A stretch of DNA of 64,000 bases from assembly GCA_018350325.1 (NCBI GenBank), contig JAEVLN010000042.1, forward strand, positions 310,001 to 374,000, given 5' to 3'. This DNA comes from Globodera rostochiensis (Eukaryota; Nematoda; Chromadorea; Rhabditida; Heteroderidae). The number at the start of each line of letters is the position of its first letter. The stretch's first letter is position 1. Of this stretch, positions 45,990-58,277 are shown piece by piece. The notes beneath the pieces are model-generated. The model did not search any database. It worked only from the letters and a program-made list of their open reading frames with translations, and was not told where the DNA came from. Position numbers and translations under genes: made by a program.

Positions 45990-47330
45990 TCTCCCTCTTC
46001 TCCCTTCTCTCTTTCTCTCTACCCCGTACTCTCTCTTTCTATCTACCCTTTACTTCTATTTCTATTTCTCTCTCTCTCCCTCTTTCTCTCTTCCCCTTAC
46101 TTCTCTCTCTTTTTCTCTCGCCCCCTATTTCTCTCTCTCCCTTACTTCTCGCTATCTCTCCTCTCTCTCGCTCCCTACTTCTCTATCTCTCTCTCGCTCC
46201 CCTCCCTTCTTTTTTCTCAGGGTCCAAGCTCCCTAACAGCCGGAATCAGCGGGCAATATCAAAGGGAATTCTTGTAAAGTCCAAATCTAATCAATATCTG
46301 GCCACCGAACGAAGGGAACAAACTGCTTCGGGGGTACCTAAGTCTATCTGCAGCCAATTGACAGGCATCCCCAAATCAAATAACAGCCCAAGGCTATCGG
46401 GCCTTTTCAAAATAACATTACTTAAAAATCAAACAACTTCACTTGCCGCCAAAGTCTGGCGGCCAATATCAAAGGGAAATTATTGGAAATCAAATTCAAG
46501 AGTATCCGGCCAATGAACGGGGTAAACAAACTCAGGGGTATCCAAATCTATCACTGGCAGGCATTAACAAAGCCGAGTCAAGCAATATTTCGCAGCTAAC
46601 GAACAATCAAACTGAATTTGGGTATTGGGTGGCAAATAATTTGGCCGTAGAGTAAAATAAAGCGGATAGGGCCTAAATTAGGAGTAGCCCAAAACCGTCT
46701 GTCGCCCAATTTGAACAGTGGAATCTGGCGCCCCTTTTTAAGTAAGGCACGAATCCGGTACGGCCCCTTTTGTTTAAAGATTTTTGGCAAAATATTTCGT
46801 AAACTTTTGGTAAAGTACAGAAGATTTAACCTTGTTTAAGATTTTGCTCAAACTATCGCAAGCAAAATTATAAAAGCGGTTAAATACCCAAAAAAATTTT
46901 TCGACAAATAATTCTCAAATCGCCGTATTGCTCTTTTACACAAAGCGCCATCAATCAATCAATCAATCAACAGCCATTGAATTCTCCTCTCCCCTTATAT
47001 TTTGCGGCCCTCCCTCTCGCAAGCTTTCTCTCCCTTATTTCCCTCTCTTTCTCTCTTCCCTTAACTTTTTGCTTTTTACTTCTTCCTCATAGATTCTCTC
47101 TCTTTCTCGCGCCCCTTACCACTCTCTCTATCTCACTCGCTCTTCTCCCCCTACCTCTCTCTCTCTATTGTTTTTTCTCCCCCTACTTTTCTCTCTCTCT
47201 TTCTCGCGCCGCTTACAGCTCTCTCTCTCAGTCTCTTTCCCTAGCCACACACTGTAGCTCTCTCTCTCTATCCATCCCTTCCTTCTTTTTCTTGGGGGCC
47301 GGCGGCCCTCTTGATTTTCTCCGTTCCCGC
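45990..47330 (+). repeat. CT-rich microsatellite blocks, inner left arm
   Basis: Two CT blocks (45,990-46,220 and 47,000-47,290) separated by sequence with GGCGGCCAATATCAAAGGG repeats. Mirrored at 51,080-51,320 and 50,020-50,310. Confidence 0.85.
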
Positions 47331-48617
47331 CTCTTTCTCCGGGCTGTTTACGTAGGGGGCCGCAATCCAGCAATTCGCGCAACAAATTGGGTAAATAAGA
47401 AATAAATTTCAATTTTTCAATAAAAAAACCCTATTTTATTTCTTTATTTACAGATTTTTCTAAAATTGAAGAGAAATTACAGCGAATTTACTACAAGATT
47501 TGGCTGATATCAGGCGCTGGGCAATTGAGGATTGGGCTTAAGAGGCCCTAATGAAAACCGAATGACCCAAAAGCTCTTTCACCCTAAGTAACGATTTTAA
47601 TTCTTTTTTTTTGTAATAACTAAAACCCGATTTTTTGTACCCCCCAATTGAAACTTTTTTCTTGACGAAATTGTGGGTGCCTTTAAGTTTTGTAGGCAAT
47701 ATTTTCAAGAGGAAGGGGGATCTGTCTTTTTGAAATTATTTATCCCGAGGAGAAGGAGGTATTTTTCCCTGATTTCTTTAAAATTGTTGGCAGAGAGTAA
47801 AAGCTATCAAACCTTTATTGATTTTGGAGGGAGTGATAATTTTTTCTATTAAACCCCAAAAGGGGGCCCAAAATTTGTTCAGCGATCCTCAGGGGGCCAC
47901 GAGGGCTATTTTGCACAACAAATTTAACGGTTGTAGATACTCAAATGGCGTACGCCGCCAAACTCAACGGAATATTTGGCGTGATCTTCGTTTAGGGGCC
48001 CCTGTTTCTGCGCATAACGAAGTACGTAAAAGTTCTCGGCGTACAATTCGCTTTCAAACGACCCTTTGAACTCTGCGATATACCGTTAAATATAGGCGGA
48101 TGGACTAAATCCTACTGCAGGCCTCAGCCAACTCTTGAGAATAATTCTCCGGGTAGGTCTTTGCGACCCTATGGGGGCCCATCCTCCCTTGTACGGCTTC
48201 AGGTTTGATGGCTCTCGCAGCTTAACTCTCTCTCTCTTGCTCTCGACATAATCTATTTCTTATTTTGGGGTCGCCCTTTGACTTCTTTGGATTTTATTAG
48301 ACTCGCTAATGTTTAGCTGATCCGGCTTATTTTTTCTGTCTTTTTAAGCTTTTCTTGCTTAGCCTTTTCATTTTCTTCTTTTGGGTTGGGCCCTTGTGTG
48401 CAGGGTTAGGCTTCCATTTCTTTCTTTCTCTTTCCGTTTAGCCGCCTTTTTTAACATCATCCTCTAGCCCTTTAAGGCTCTTTGTCTCTTTCTGCCCAAC
48501 CTGTCCGGACGGCTGTCTATTTTTGCCCTTTCGTTCCTCCTCCGCCTGTTGTGGGCTTCAGCTGGGTTTGTGTTTTGGCCTGGAACGCCGAACACCCGTC
48601 TCTACAGCATATCAACT

Positions 48618-48692
48618 GCCAAAAAGAAGTCCCGATTGCCAAACTCTTGCGCGAATTGGAGATCTGCCAAGTTAAAAACGAACGAAATTTCA
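48618..48692. other. Spacer (loop) of the palindrome, 75 bp
   Basis: The only part of 39,894-57,299 with no mirror partner. Flanked by ...GCATATCAACT and AGTTGATATGC.... It contains no internal inverted repeat that I can see. Confidence 0.9.
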
Positions 48693-49240
48693 AGTTGATA
48701 TGCTGTAGAGACGGGTGTTCGGCGTTCCAGGCCAAAACACAAACCCAGCTGAAGCCCACAACAGGCGGAGGAGGAACGAAAGGGCAAAAATAGACAGCCG
48801 TCCGGACAGGTTGGGCAGAAAGAGACAAAGAGCCTTAAAGGGCTAGAGGATGATGTTAAAAAAGGCGGCTAAACGGAAAGAGAAAGAAAGAAATGGAAGC
48901 CTAACCCTGCACACAAGGGCCCAACCCAAAAGAAGAAAATGAAAAGGCTAAGCAAGAAAAGCTTAAAAAGACAGAAAAAATAAGCCGGATCAGCTAAACA
49001 TTAGCGAGTCTAATAAAATCCAAAGAAGTCAAAGGGCGACCCCAAAATAAGAAATAGATTATGTCGAGAGCAAGAGAGAGAGAGTTAAGCTGCGAGAGCC
49101 ATCAAACCTGAAGCCGTACAAGGGAGGATGGGCCCCCATAGGGTCGCAAAGACCTACCCGGAGAATTATTCTCAAGAGTTGGCTGAGGCCTGCAGTAGGA
49201 TTTAGTCCATCCGCCTATATTTAGCGGTATATCGCAGAGT

Positions 49241-49636
49241 TCAAAGGGTCGTTTGAAAGCGAATTGTACGCCGAGAACTTTTACGTACTTCGTTATGCGC
49301 AGAAACAGGGGCCCCTAAACGAAGATCACGCCAAATATTCCGTTGAGTTTGGCGGCGTACGCCATTTGAGTATCTACAACCGTTAAATTTGTTGTGCAAA
49401 ATAGCCCTCGTGGCCCCCTGAGGATCGCTGAACAAATTTTGGGCCCCCTTTTGGGGTTTAATAGAAAAAATTATCACTCCCTCCAAAATCAATAAAGGTT
49501 TGCTAGCTTTACTCTCTGCCAACAATTTTAAAGAAATCAGGGAAAAATACCTCCTTCTCCTCGGGATAAATAATTTCAAAAAGACAGATCCCCCTTCCTC
49601 TTGAAAATATTGCCTACAAAACTTAAAGGCACCCAC
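49241..49636 (-). CDS. Only non-repetitive frame in the palindrome, hypothetical
   Basis: About 131 codons open without an ATG start (nearest start codon is GTG), reading CRQYFQEEGGSVFLKLFIP, then GATRAILHNKFNGCRYSNG and QTQRNIWRDLRLGAP. The left-arm counterpart is broken by one extra A near 47,808. The GxRYSNG...WR pattern loosely recalls a FLYWCH finger without its cysteines; I do not regard that as an identification. It may be a relic of a transposase. Confidence 0.2.
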   Translation of the reverse strand: MGAFKFCRQYFQEEGGSVFLKLFIPRRRRYFSLISLKLLAESKASKPLLILEGVIIFSIKPQKGAQNLFSDPQGATRAILHNKFNGCRYSNGVRRQTQRNIWRDLRLGAPVSAHNEVRKSSRRTIRFQTTL

Positions 49637-52349
49637 AATTTCGTCAAGAAAAAAGTTTCAATTGGGGGGTACAAAAAATCGGGTTTTAGTTATTACAAAA
49701 AAAAGAATTAAAATCGTTACTTAGGGTGAAAGAGCTTTTGGGTCATTCGGTTTTCATTAGGGCCTCTTAAGCCCAATCCTCAATTGCCCAGCGCCTGATA
49801 TCAGCCAAATCTTGTAGTAAATTCGCTGTAATTTCTCTTCAATTTTAGAAAAATCTGTAAATAAAGAAATAAAATAGGGTTTTTTTATTGAAAAATTGAA
49901 ATTTATTTCTTATTTACCCAATTTGTTGCGCGAATTGCTGGATTGCGGCCCCCTACGTAAACAGCCCGGAGAAAGAGGCGGGAACGGAGAAAATCAAGAG
50001 GGCCGCCGGCCCCCAAGAAAAAGAAGGAAGGGATGGATAGAGAGAGAGAGCTACAGTGTGTGGCTAGGGAAAGAGACTGAGAGAGAGAGCTGTAAGCGGC
50101 GCGAGAAAGAGAGAGAGAAAAGTAGGGGGAGAAAAAACAATAGAGAGAGAGAGAGGTAGGGGGAGAAGAGCGAGTGAGATAGAGAGAGTGGTAAGGGGCG
50201 CGAGAAAGAGAGAGAATCTATGAGGAAGAAGTAAAAAGCAAAAAGTTAAGGGAAGAGAGAAAGAGAGGTAAATAAGGGAGAGAAAGCTTGCGAGAGGGAG
50301 GGCCGCAAAATATAAGGGGAGAGGAGAATTCAATGGATGTTGATTGATTGATTGATTGATTGATGGCGCTTTGTGTAAAAGAGCAATACGGCGATTTGAG
50401 AATTATTTGTCGAAAAATTTTTTTGGGTATTTAACCGCTTTTATAATTTTGCTTGCGATAGTTTGAGCAAAATCTTAAACAAGGTTAAATCTTCTGTACT
50501 TTACCAAAAGTTTACGAAATATTTTGCCAAAAATCTTTAAACAAAAGGGGCCGTACCGGATTCGTGCCTTGCTTAAAAAGGGGCGCCAGATTTCACTGTT
50601 CAAATTGGGCGACAGACGGTTTTGGGCTACTCCTAATTTAGGCCCTATCCGCTTTATTTTACTCTACGGCCAAATTATTTGCCACCCAATACCCAAATTC
50701 AGTTTGATTGTTCGTTAGCTGCGAAATATTGCTTGACTCGGCTTTGATAATGCCTGCCAGTGATAGATTTGGATACCCCTGAGTTTGTTTACCCCGTTCA
50801 TTGGCCGGATACCCTTGAGTTTGATTTCCAATAATTTCCCTTTGATATTGGCCGCCAGACTTTGGCGGCAAGTGAAGTTGTTTGATTTTTAAGTAATGTG
50901 AAAAGGCCCGATAGCCTTGGGCTGTTATTTGATTTGGGGATGCCCGTCAATTGGCTGCAGATAGACTTAGGTACCCCCGAAGCAGTTTGTTCCCTTCGTT
51001 CGGTGGCCAGATATTGATTAGATTTGGACTTTACAAGAATTCCCTTTGATATTGCCCGCTGATTCCGGCTGTTAGGGAGCTTGGACCCTGAGAAAAAAGA
51101 AGGGAAGGGAGCGAGAGAGAGATAGAGAAGTAGGGAGCGAGAGAGAGGAGAGATAGCGAGAAGTAAGGGAGAGAGAGAAATAGGGGGCGAGAGAAAAAGA
51201 GAGAGAAGTAAGGGGAAGAGAGAAAGAGGGAGAGAGAGAGAAATAGAAATAGAAGTAAAGGGTAGATAGAAAGAGAGAGTAAGGGGTAGAGAGGAAGAGA
51301 GAAGGGAGAAGAGGGAGAGCCGAGCAAATATACGGGGCCTGGAGAATCTAATGGTTAGTTGCTTGATTGATTGATTGATGTTCACATAAAAGCGCTATTA
51401 TAACGATTCGAAGATTTTGAACCCTATAATTTGGCCAAACACCTTACAATAAGTGCAAAAAATGCAACTTGTTGACCCTCTGTACGAAAATGAATCAGCT
51501 AATGTTCTAAAAGACCAATTTAGGTTTATTTAACCGTTTTCCTATAATTTTGCTTGCTATAGTTTGAGAAAATAATAAACAAAGTTAAATTTTCTATACT
51601 TTACCAAAAATTAATAAATATTTTGCCAAAAATCTTCAAACGTTAAAAGATTTTTAAATTTTTTGTTTTTTTTTTAAAATATTATTTGTGTTAACTAAAA
51701 TAATAATGTTTGTATGATTTGAGTAACCGAGTATTTGAAAAATGGCCCGGCGCCCTTCCCGGACTTTGCCGCCCCGAGAAGGTGGATGGCAACTTCGCCT
51801 TTGGGCCGCTCAATTGATTGACAGCTATATTTGGCCGCACAAGTTTGTGTTTTAATGGGTTGTTGCCAAGATATCTGTTGAAAATTAGAATTTTTCAATA
51901 ATTCTCCTTTGATATTGGTACCCGGATTTTAGCGGCGAGTAAGTTTGCCCCCTCGCCCAATTGATTGGCAGCTTAGATTGGGCCAACAGGTGGTTTTGGG
52001 AGACAACCGTATTTGGCCTCAATCCTGTACTACTCTACGCTCAAAACCATTGCCAACCAATAGCCGAAAGTTGAATTTGCAGCTAGATTTGGGCTGCAGC
52101 CGCCCTTGGGGCAGCCTAATTTGGCCTATTAGCCTACGGAGGCATTGATTGCCGGCCAAAGCTTTCCTCAATTCAGATTGTTTGCAGCCGTTTGTTGAGG
52201 CCAATATTGATTGAACTTTACTTTTTCAATACTTCCCCCTTTGATATTGGCCGCCAATTTTGGCTGCTAGTAAATTTGACCTCTTGCCCAACTGATTGGC
52301 CGCTTCTATTAGGCCAACAAGCGGTTTTGGCGCCTACCAGGCGGCGAGA

Positions 52350-53934
52350 GAGAGACAGAGAGAGAGAGCGTGAGAGATGTGCTGGAGATGAATAAAGAGA
52401 GAGAGAAAGGGAAAGAGAGGGAGAGAGAGCGAGCGAAATAGAGAAAGAGAGAGAGAGAGAGAAAGAGCGAGAGAGCAATAAAGGGAGAGAGAAAGAAGGA
52501 GAAATAGAGAGAAAAGAGCGCGATTGCAGGAGAGGAATTGAGAAAATTGTTAAAGACAGTTAAATTTAAGAGAACCTAGGAGGATAAAGAAAAAGAAGTA
52601 AGCGGGAGAGAGGAAAGTAAGGGGGAGGGGGAGAGAATAGAGAGAGAGAGGGGGAAGTAAGGGGGAGCGAAAAGATAGAACAAGTAAAGGAAAGCGATTG
52701 CATGTGAGGGAATTGAGAAAATTGTTAAAGTTAAATTTGAGAGAGGTTAGAATGATAGAGAAAGAGAAGTAAGTAGGAGCGTGAATAGAGAGAGAGGGAT
52801 GTAAGGAGGGAGAGCGAAAGATCGAACAAGTAGAGGAAAGGGTGCTTGCAAGAAAGGGAATTGAGGAAAACTTTAAAAAAAGTTAAACCGTCTATCTGTA
52901 TTGAAAAATTTATGAAATTTTTTGTCAACTTTTTCAAATATTATTTTGCATTTTTTAAATATTTGTATTTTTTGTGTGAAACTAAATAATTCTATAAAAA
53001 TAGCCCAACAATAATTTTAGGTGTTTTGTGTAACCGACTTAGCTTGGTTGCAATCGTTTGATGGTCGGATATTGATTAATTTTTAATTTTACAATAATCT
53101 CCCTTGATGTTGTCACCGCCAATTTGAGCTCTCGCCTAATTGATTGGAGACTGATAAACCAACAGGCTGCTTTTCCCCCTTAACAAAGGGAGAGAAAGAG
53201 AAAAGTAAGGAGGAGAGATTAAAAAAAAGAGAAAAAAGAGAAAGTGAAAGAGAGGAAAGCTAGGGGTAGAGAAAGAAAGTACGGGGGTGAGAGGATAGAG
53301 AGAGAGTGAGAGAGAAAGAAAGAGAGAGAAGATAGAGAGAGAGAGAAGAGGTAAATAAGGGGAGAGAAAGGATAGAGAGTGGGAAGTAAGGGGGTGAGAT
53401 TATCGAACAAGTAAAGGAGAGAGCGATTGCGAGAGAGGGAATTGAGAAAATTTTTAAAGAAAGTTAAAGTAGGAGGATAGAGTAAGAGAAGGGAGGGGGA
53501 GAGAGAATATAGAGAGAGAGGGAAGTAAGGGGAAGAGAGGATAGAGATAGAGAGAGGGAAATAAGGGGAGAGAAGGATAGAGAGTGGGATGTAAGGGGGT
53601 GAGAGAAAGATAGAACAAGTAAAGGAGAGAGCGATTGCGAGAGAGGGAATTTAGAAAATTTTTAAAGAAAGTTAAAGTAGGAGGATAGAGTAAGAGAAGG
53701 GAGGGGGAGAGAGAATATAGAGAGAGAGAGGGAAGTAAGGGGAAGAGAGGATAGAGAGAGAGAGAGAGAAATAAGGGGAGAGAAGGATAGAGAGTGGGAA
53801 GTAAGGGGGTGAGAGAAAGATAGAACAAGTAAAGGAGAGAGCGATTGCGAGAGAGGGAATTTAGAAAATTATTAAAGAAAGTTAAATTTGAGAGAAGTAG
53901 GAGGATAGAGTAAGAGAAGGGAGGGGGAGAGAGA

Positions 53935-53965
<31 letters not shown>

Positions 53966-54280
53966 AGTAAGGGGGAGAGAGGATAGAGAGAGTGAGGGAA
54001 GTAAGGGGGCAAGAAGACAGAGAGAGGAAAGTAAGGGGAAGAGAGAAAGATAGGCAAGAAAAGGGAAGACCGATTGCAGGAGAGGGAATTGAGAAAATTG
54101 TTAAAGTTAAATTTGAGAGAAGTTAGGAGGATAGAAAAAAGAAGTAAGGGGGAGAGAGGATAGATAGAGAGAGAGAGAGAGAGAGAAGTAAGGGGTAGAG
54201 TGGATAGAGAGAGAGAGAGAGAAGTAAGGGGGAAGGTAGAGTAGAGAGCGCTTGGAAGAGAGTGAATTGAGAAATTTTTT
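52350..54280 (-). repeat. GA-rich microsatellite block (right arm)
   Basis: Mirror of 43,030-45,010; the count of GAGAGAGAAGTAAGGGG units differs from the left arm. Confidence 0.9.
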
Positions 54281-56796
54281 AAAGAAAGTTAAATCTTCTA
54301 TGCGTTACCAAAAATTTATGAAGTTTTTTGACAAAAATCCTTAAATTTTCAAAGTTTTCAAATATTATTTTGTGTTTTTTAAATATTTGTACTTTTTGTT
54401 GTCTAAAATAAGCCTATAAAAATAGGTCAAGAATTTTGTTTATTGGCTTTGAGTAACCGAGCTCAGCTTGCATGCAAGCGTCTGTTCAGCGGATATTTGT
54501 TGAATTTGACTTTTCAATAATTCTCCATTCACATTACAGCCTGATTGGGGCAGCAATTGCTTCCTCCCCCTATTGGTTTCCAGGTTAGACCTGCCCAACA
54601 GAGGACATTGGGCCCCCCTATTTGGGGGTGCTAGTGAATTTGGCCTCCCCGCTAATTGCTTGATAATTTTGTTGGCTGCCCGATCTCCAATTCAGGTTGT
54701 CTGCAATTGCGTATTAGTTGGATGACGAAGTATTGATTGATTTTAAACTTTTAATAATTCTGCTTTATTTTTGCAGCCAAATTTGGGATGCTAGCGAATT
54801 TGGCCTCCCCGCTAATTGCTTGATAATTTTGTTGGCTGCCCGATCTCCAATTCAGGTTGTCTGCAATTGTGTATCAGCTGCCAAAATTGGATGATTTTGA
54901 ATGGCGGGATTGAAATTGCTTGATAATTTTGTTGGCTGCCAGATCTTCACTTCAGTTTGTTTACAATTGCGTATTAGTTGGATGACGAAGTATTGATTGA
55001 TTTTAAACTTTTAATAATTCTGCTTTATTTTTGCAGCCAAATTTGGGATGCTAGCGAATTTGGCCTCCCCGCTAATTGCTTGATAATTTTGTTGGCTGCC
55101 CGATCTCCAATTCAGGTTGCTTGCAATTGGGTATTAGTTGCCAAAATTGGTTGATTTTGAATGGCGGGGGTATTGATTAAATAAATTTTGTGCCCCTGCC
55201 TATTTGCTTGATAATTTTGTTGGCTGCCAGATCTTCACTTCAGTTCGTTTACAATTGAGTATTAGTTGGCTGACGAAGTATTGCTTGATTTTAAACTTTG
55301 CAATAATTTTGCTTTAATTTTGCAGCCTAATTTGAGGTGCTAACGAATTTGGCCTTCCCGCTAATTGCTTGATAATTTTTTTTGGCTGCCAGATCTAAAC
55401 CGAATTCAGTTTGACGCGTTTGCTGGCAGGATATTATTTGAATTTAAACTTCTTAAGTCAAATTTGAGGTGCTAGCGAATTAGGCCCCGTTATTTTCTCG
55501 CAGTTTTGTTGGCTGCCAGATCTAAACCGAAATCAGTTTGAAGCGTTTGCTGACAGTATATTGGCGAATTTTAATCTAAGGCCTTGCGAGGTTTGGCAAA
55601 CGTGTTAAGCCACTGGCTGCAAGGCCGATTTGCCCTGTAGGCTGAACGCGTATACAGGCCGCCAAATTCTGCTTTCACTGGCCCGTCTGCCCTCTGCCAA
55701 AAGTTGCCAGGGTTTTAGCTCGTTAGCTGTTTTGCCCTAAGGGCTAATTTTAGCTGCCAGATTCGGGTCTACTTTTAGGTTTGCGTTGCCGCTCAATTGA
55801 TTAACTGTAAGTCTGCTTGCTGCTGGATTTACCCTAAAGCTTATTGATTGCAAGCGGTTCTGCCTGTCACTCAAATAATCGCTGATCGGCTGCAATATGG
55901 TTAAGGGGCCGCTGACTGGTACAGATTTCCTGTACGCTTGCTTTATTTGGGTATCTTACCCAACTGACTGTTGTATATTAAAGTTGGATTTTAAAAAAAT
56001 TCTGCAAGGTAACGGCCAAGTTTAATATTTGGTAGAGGCCGGTTGATTTATTTTTATTCTCTTATACCAAATTTTTTCCTTTTTTGAATATAAAATTTTT
56101 AATAATTTTGTTTTATATTTTAAACATTAAATTATTTAAATCAACACCCCCTTTAAAATTTTAAACTTGCTTTTATTATAATTTTGATATTTCTCGAAAG
56201 CTTTATTTTATTTTACTTTACGTTTTTGACCCCTGTTGTTTATTGACAAAATATTGGATGAAGAATAAACAGAGCGAATACCCTAAGGGCTCAAATTTCA
56301 ATCGAAAAAATTTATTATATATTTACAATTTTTTATTTTTACTTTACGATTTTTCTATTAGTGAATTTAAGAAAATTTTAACGATCTAATAAATATATTT
56401 TTATATTTGCAAAATAAATTTTAATTTTATGAATTTATAAAATATTTTAAATATTTATTTTTTTATATTTCGATTTTTTAATTTTACTTTACGATTTTTT
56501 TAATGATTTATTAAGAAATTTTTTCCGATTTTATAAATATTTTTTTATATTTTGTAAATAATTTAGAATTTATGAAAAATAATTTTAATTTTAATTTTAA
56601 AAATAATATTTGCTCGCGCAGGGCTTTGAACTTGGCTGCTGCCTGCAGAGCCCCTTGCTCGCGCAGGGGATTGAACTTTGCTCTTGGCTGCAAACCCCCT
56701 CACTCACTACTGCAGTGGAGACAATTTGTTTATTCCCTTTGGCTGACGTCATTCTCCACCATATAGGGACAATTAGTGGCCATTGCTACCAATACA

Positions 56797-56871
56797 CCAG
56801 TGGCCAAGTGGTTAGTGCTCTCCTCTCTCTCTCGCAGCGGTAGCGAGGGTTCGGATCCCCGCAGCAGCGGA
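56797..56871 (+). repeat. tRNA-like module facing outward (right arm)
   Basis: A box TGGCCAAGTGG (56,801) and B box GGTTCGGATCC (56,848), followed by a T-run. Mirror partner of 40,316-40,392, with several substitutions between them; both promoter boxes are unchanged. Confidence 0.55.
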
Positions 56872-57352
56872 TGAATTTTTCGGATTAAAAATATTTTCGG
56901 CAAAGTCAAAAAAAGTCTCGCAGGTGCGCGAGTGAAATTTAAAGATTTAAATTTCGAAAAACCTCGCGCAGGGTGCGCGAGTAACTCGCGCAGTGAAAAA
57001 AAAATTAAAATAGTAAATAAAAAATATAAAATAAAGTCTCGCAGAAGAAATTTGCATAAAGTCGCGCAGGTGCGCAAGATGTCCAAACGTCTTAAGATTT
57101 CAAAATTTCAAAAAATTTAAAAAAGTCGCGCAGCAGCCCTGCCAATAGGCTTGGGCTCTGGGACTCAGTTGGCCGGCGCTCAAATGGCCTGGCGCTCACC
57201 TGGCTGGCGGGCGCTCAATTGGCCACCGACCCTCCTGTACCTTTTGGCTCTGATGACGTCATTACCGTACCCGGTGAAATGGAGGGCTGTAACTACTCTA
57301 AAGCCGTGCTGTTTACAATTAAGCATTCTGGTTGAATTATTAAAGATTTGAA

Positions 57353-57556
57353 GTGAAAATGAAAATTGAGTGGTTTGAGCCGAAAATAGAGAGGACGGGC
57401 TCACATTTAGACCAAGCGTTTCCTCACTCGTCGAATTTGTTTCTGAGCCAGCAGGAGGTAATTGCCATTTGGAAAACATCTTTCAGAAATCACATATCGT
57501 CATTTCATGTCAGAACGATCAGAATTGCCCGAACCTTTGAGGTAAGTTCACGCTGA
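57353..57556 (+). CDS. Possible exon right of the palindrome
   Basis: A 67-codon frame ends just past a good donor (TTTGAG|GTAAGTTC at 57,541), and an acceptor-like ATCTTTCAG precedes AAATCACATATCG at about 57,486. The stretch NHISSFHVRTIRIARTFE could be a 55-bp internal exon. No downstream partner was found. Weak. Confidence 0.15.
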   Translation: MKMKIEWFEPKIERTGSHLDQAFPHSSNLFLSQQEVIAIWKTSFRNHISSFHVRTIRIARTFEVSSR

Positions 57557-57559
57557 TCA

Positions 57560-58275
57560 CATCCGTGCAGAGTTTCTTAGCGAACTCTCGTCCGGATCCT
57601 GGAGTGCGATAGAGACAAAAAGATTTGCATGGAGAATAAAAAGAGTGTTAAACAGTTTTTCCCCGCACTGTTGATGGGAAAGTAGCCAAATTAAAACTTC
57701 CAAATTTCATACACCATTAATGATTAAATTATTGTTTGCCTAATATGGTAAAATGAATGGAACAACGTAAAAGCCGTTGTTGTGCTAATTAATCAAAACT
57801 TAATTGCCACCAATAAAATTTGGGCTATAGTCATAAATTTTTTGGTCCAATTTCTAGAATTCGGTATGACCAGTTACGGAGAATAAGTCTATATTACGCC
57901 ATGCTTCCACCATATTTCGGCAATAATTTTAGCGTTTTAAACATATTTTGGGAATTTTTTGTCCACATTTTTACGTGTTATAAGTCCATTAATCCGGGTT
58001 CTATTCATGACAAATGACCAATTGAGGGATGAAATATGTGTGGGAGAGAGACTTTGGGTAGAGGAGATATGGAGTTAATTAACAACTTCTTCCCAATGCA
58101 GAAGCCCCTCGGGGGTCCTTTTTTAAGGTTAATATCGGTATGAGTTTTCCAAAACAACGTTGTCAAGCGGCATCATTTCATGGCATTTGAATGGCGTTTA
58201 TTTAATCAGGAAAAAAAGTGGGCGGAGTTGAAGCCTGCTTACAAATCGGCCATAAAAAGTGAACATGTGCCATTG
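57560..58275. other. AT-rich, no gene recognised
   Basis: Sequence between the palindrome flank and the HTH pseudogene; short frames only. Confidence 0.4.
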
Positions 58276-58277
58276 AA

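Larger units (their letters stand above)
39894..48617 (+). repeat. Left arm of a 17.4-kb palindrome
   Basis: Begins AGAGTAGTTACAGCC and is the reverse complement of 48,693-57,299. Paired landmarks sum to about 97,310 near the centre and drift by about 110 near the ends, because repeat numbers differ between arms. From outside in it contains: a tRNA-like module; an AT-rich segment (40,600-41,200); about 290-bp tandem units (41,760-42,720); long CT microsatellites (43,030-44,170, 44,830-45,010, 45,990-46,220, 47,000-47,290); and a more unique inner 1.3 kb. No convincing long gene. Confidence 0.95.
48693..57299 (-). repeat. Right arm of the 17.4-kb palindrome
   Basis: Inverse of 39,894-48,617, ending GGCTGTAACTACTCT. 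The innermost kilobase differs from the left arm at only a few positions. The outermost kilobase differs much more (for example GCCTGCTTTTCCGCCGG against GCCCTCCATTTCACCGG). No target duplication is visible: the left flank is satellite and the right flank is unique. Confidence 0.95.

Noticed and set aside
48482..48828. Identical overlapping frames on both strands at the palindrome centre
   Set aside because: A trivial result of the mirror symmetry around 48,655.
43030..54280. Leucine/serine-rich and arginine/glutamate-rich frames in the palindrome
   Set aside because: They are translations of (CT)n/(GA)n microsatellite and occur as mirror pairs.
39894..57299. Polinton/Maverick or other large DNA transposon
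   Set aside because: Size and inverted structure are suggestive, but there is no integrase, polymerase, capsid gene or target duplication, and the inverted arms fill the whole element.
39894..57299. Palindrome as a pure fold-back sequencing artefact
   Set aside because: Arms differ in repeat-unit number and by many substitutions toward the ends, and the two outer flanks are different sequences. Not excluded completely; see the checks proposed.
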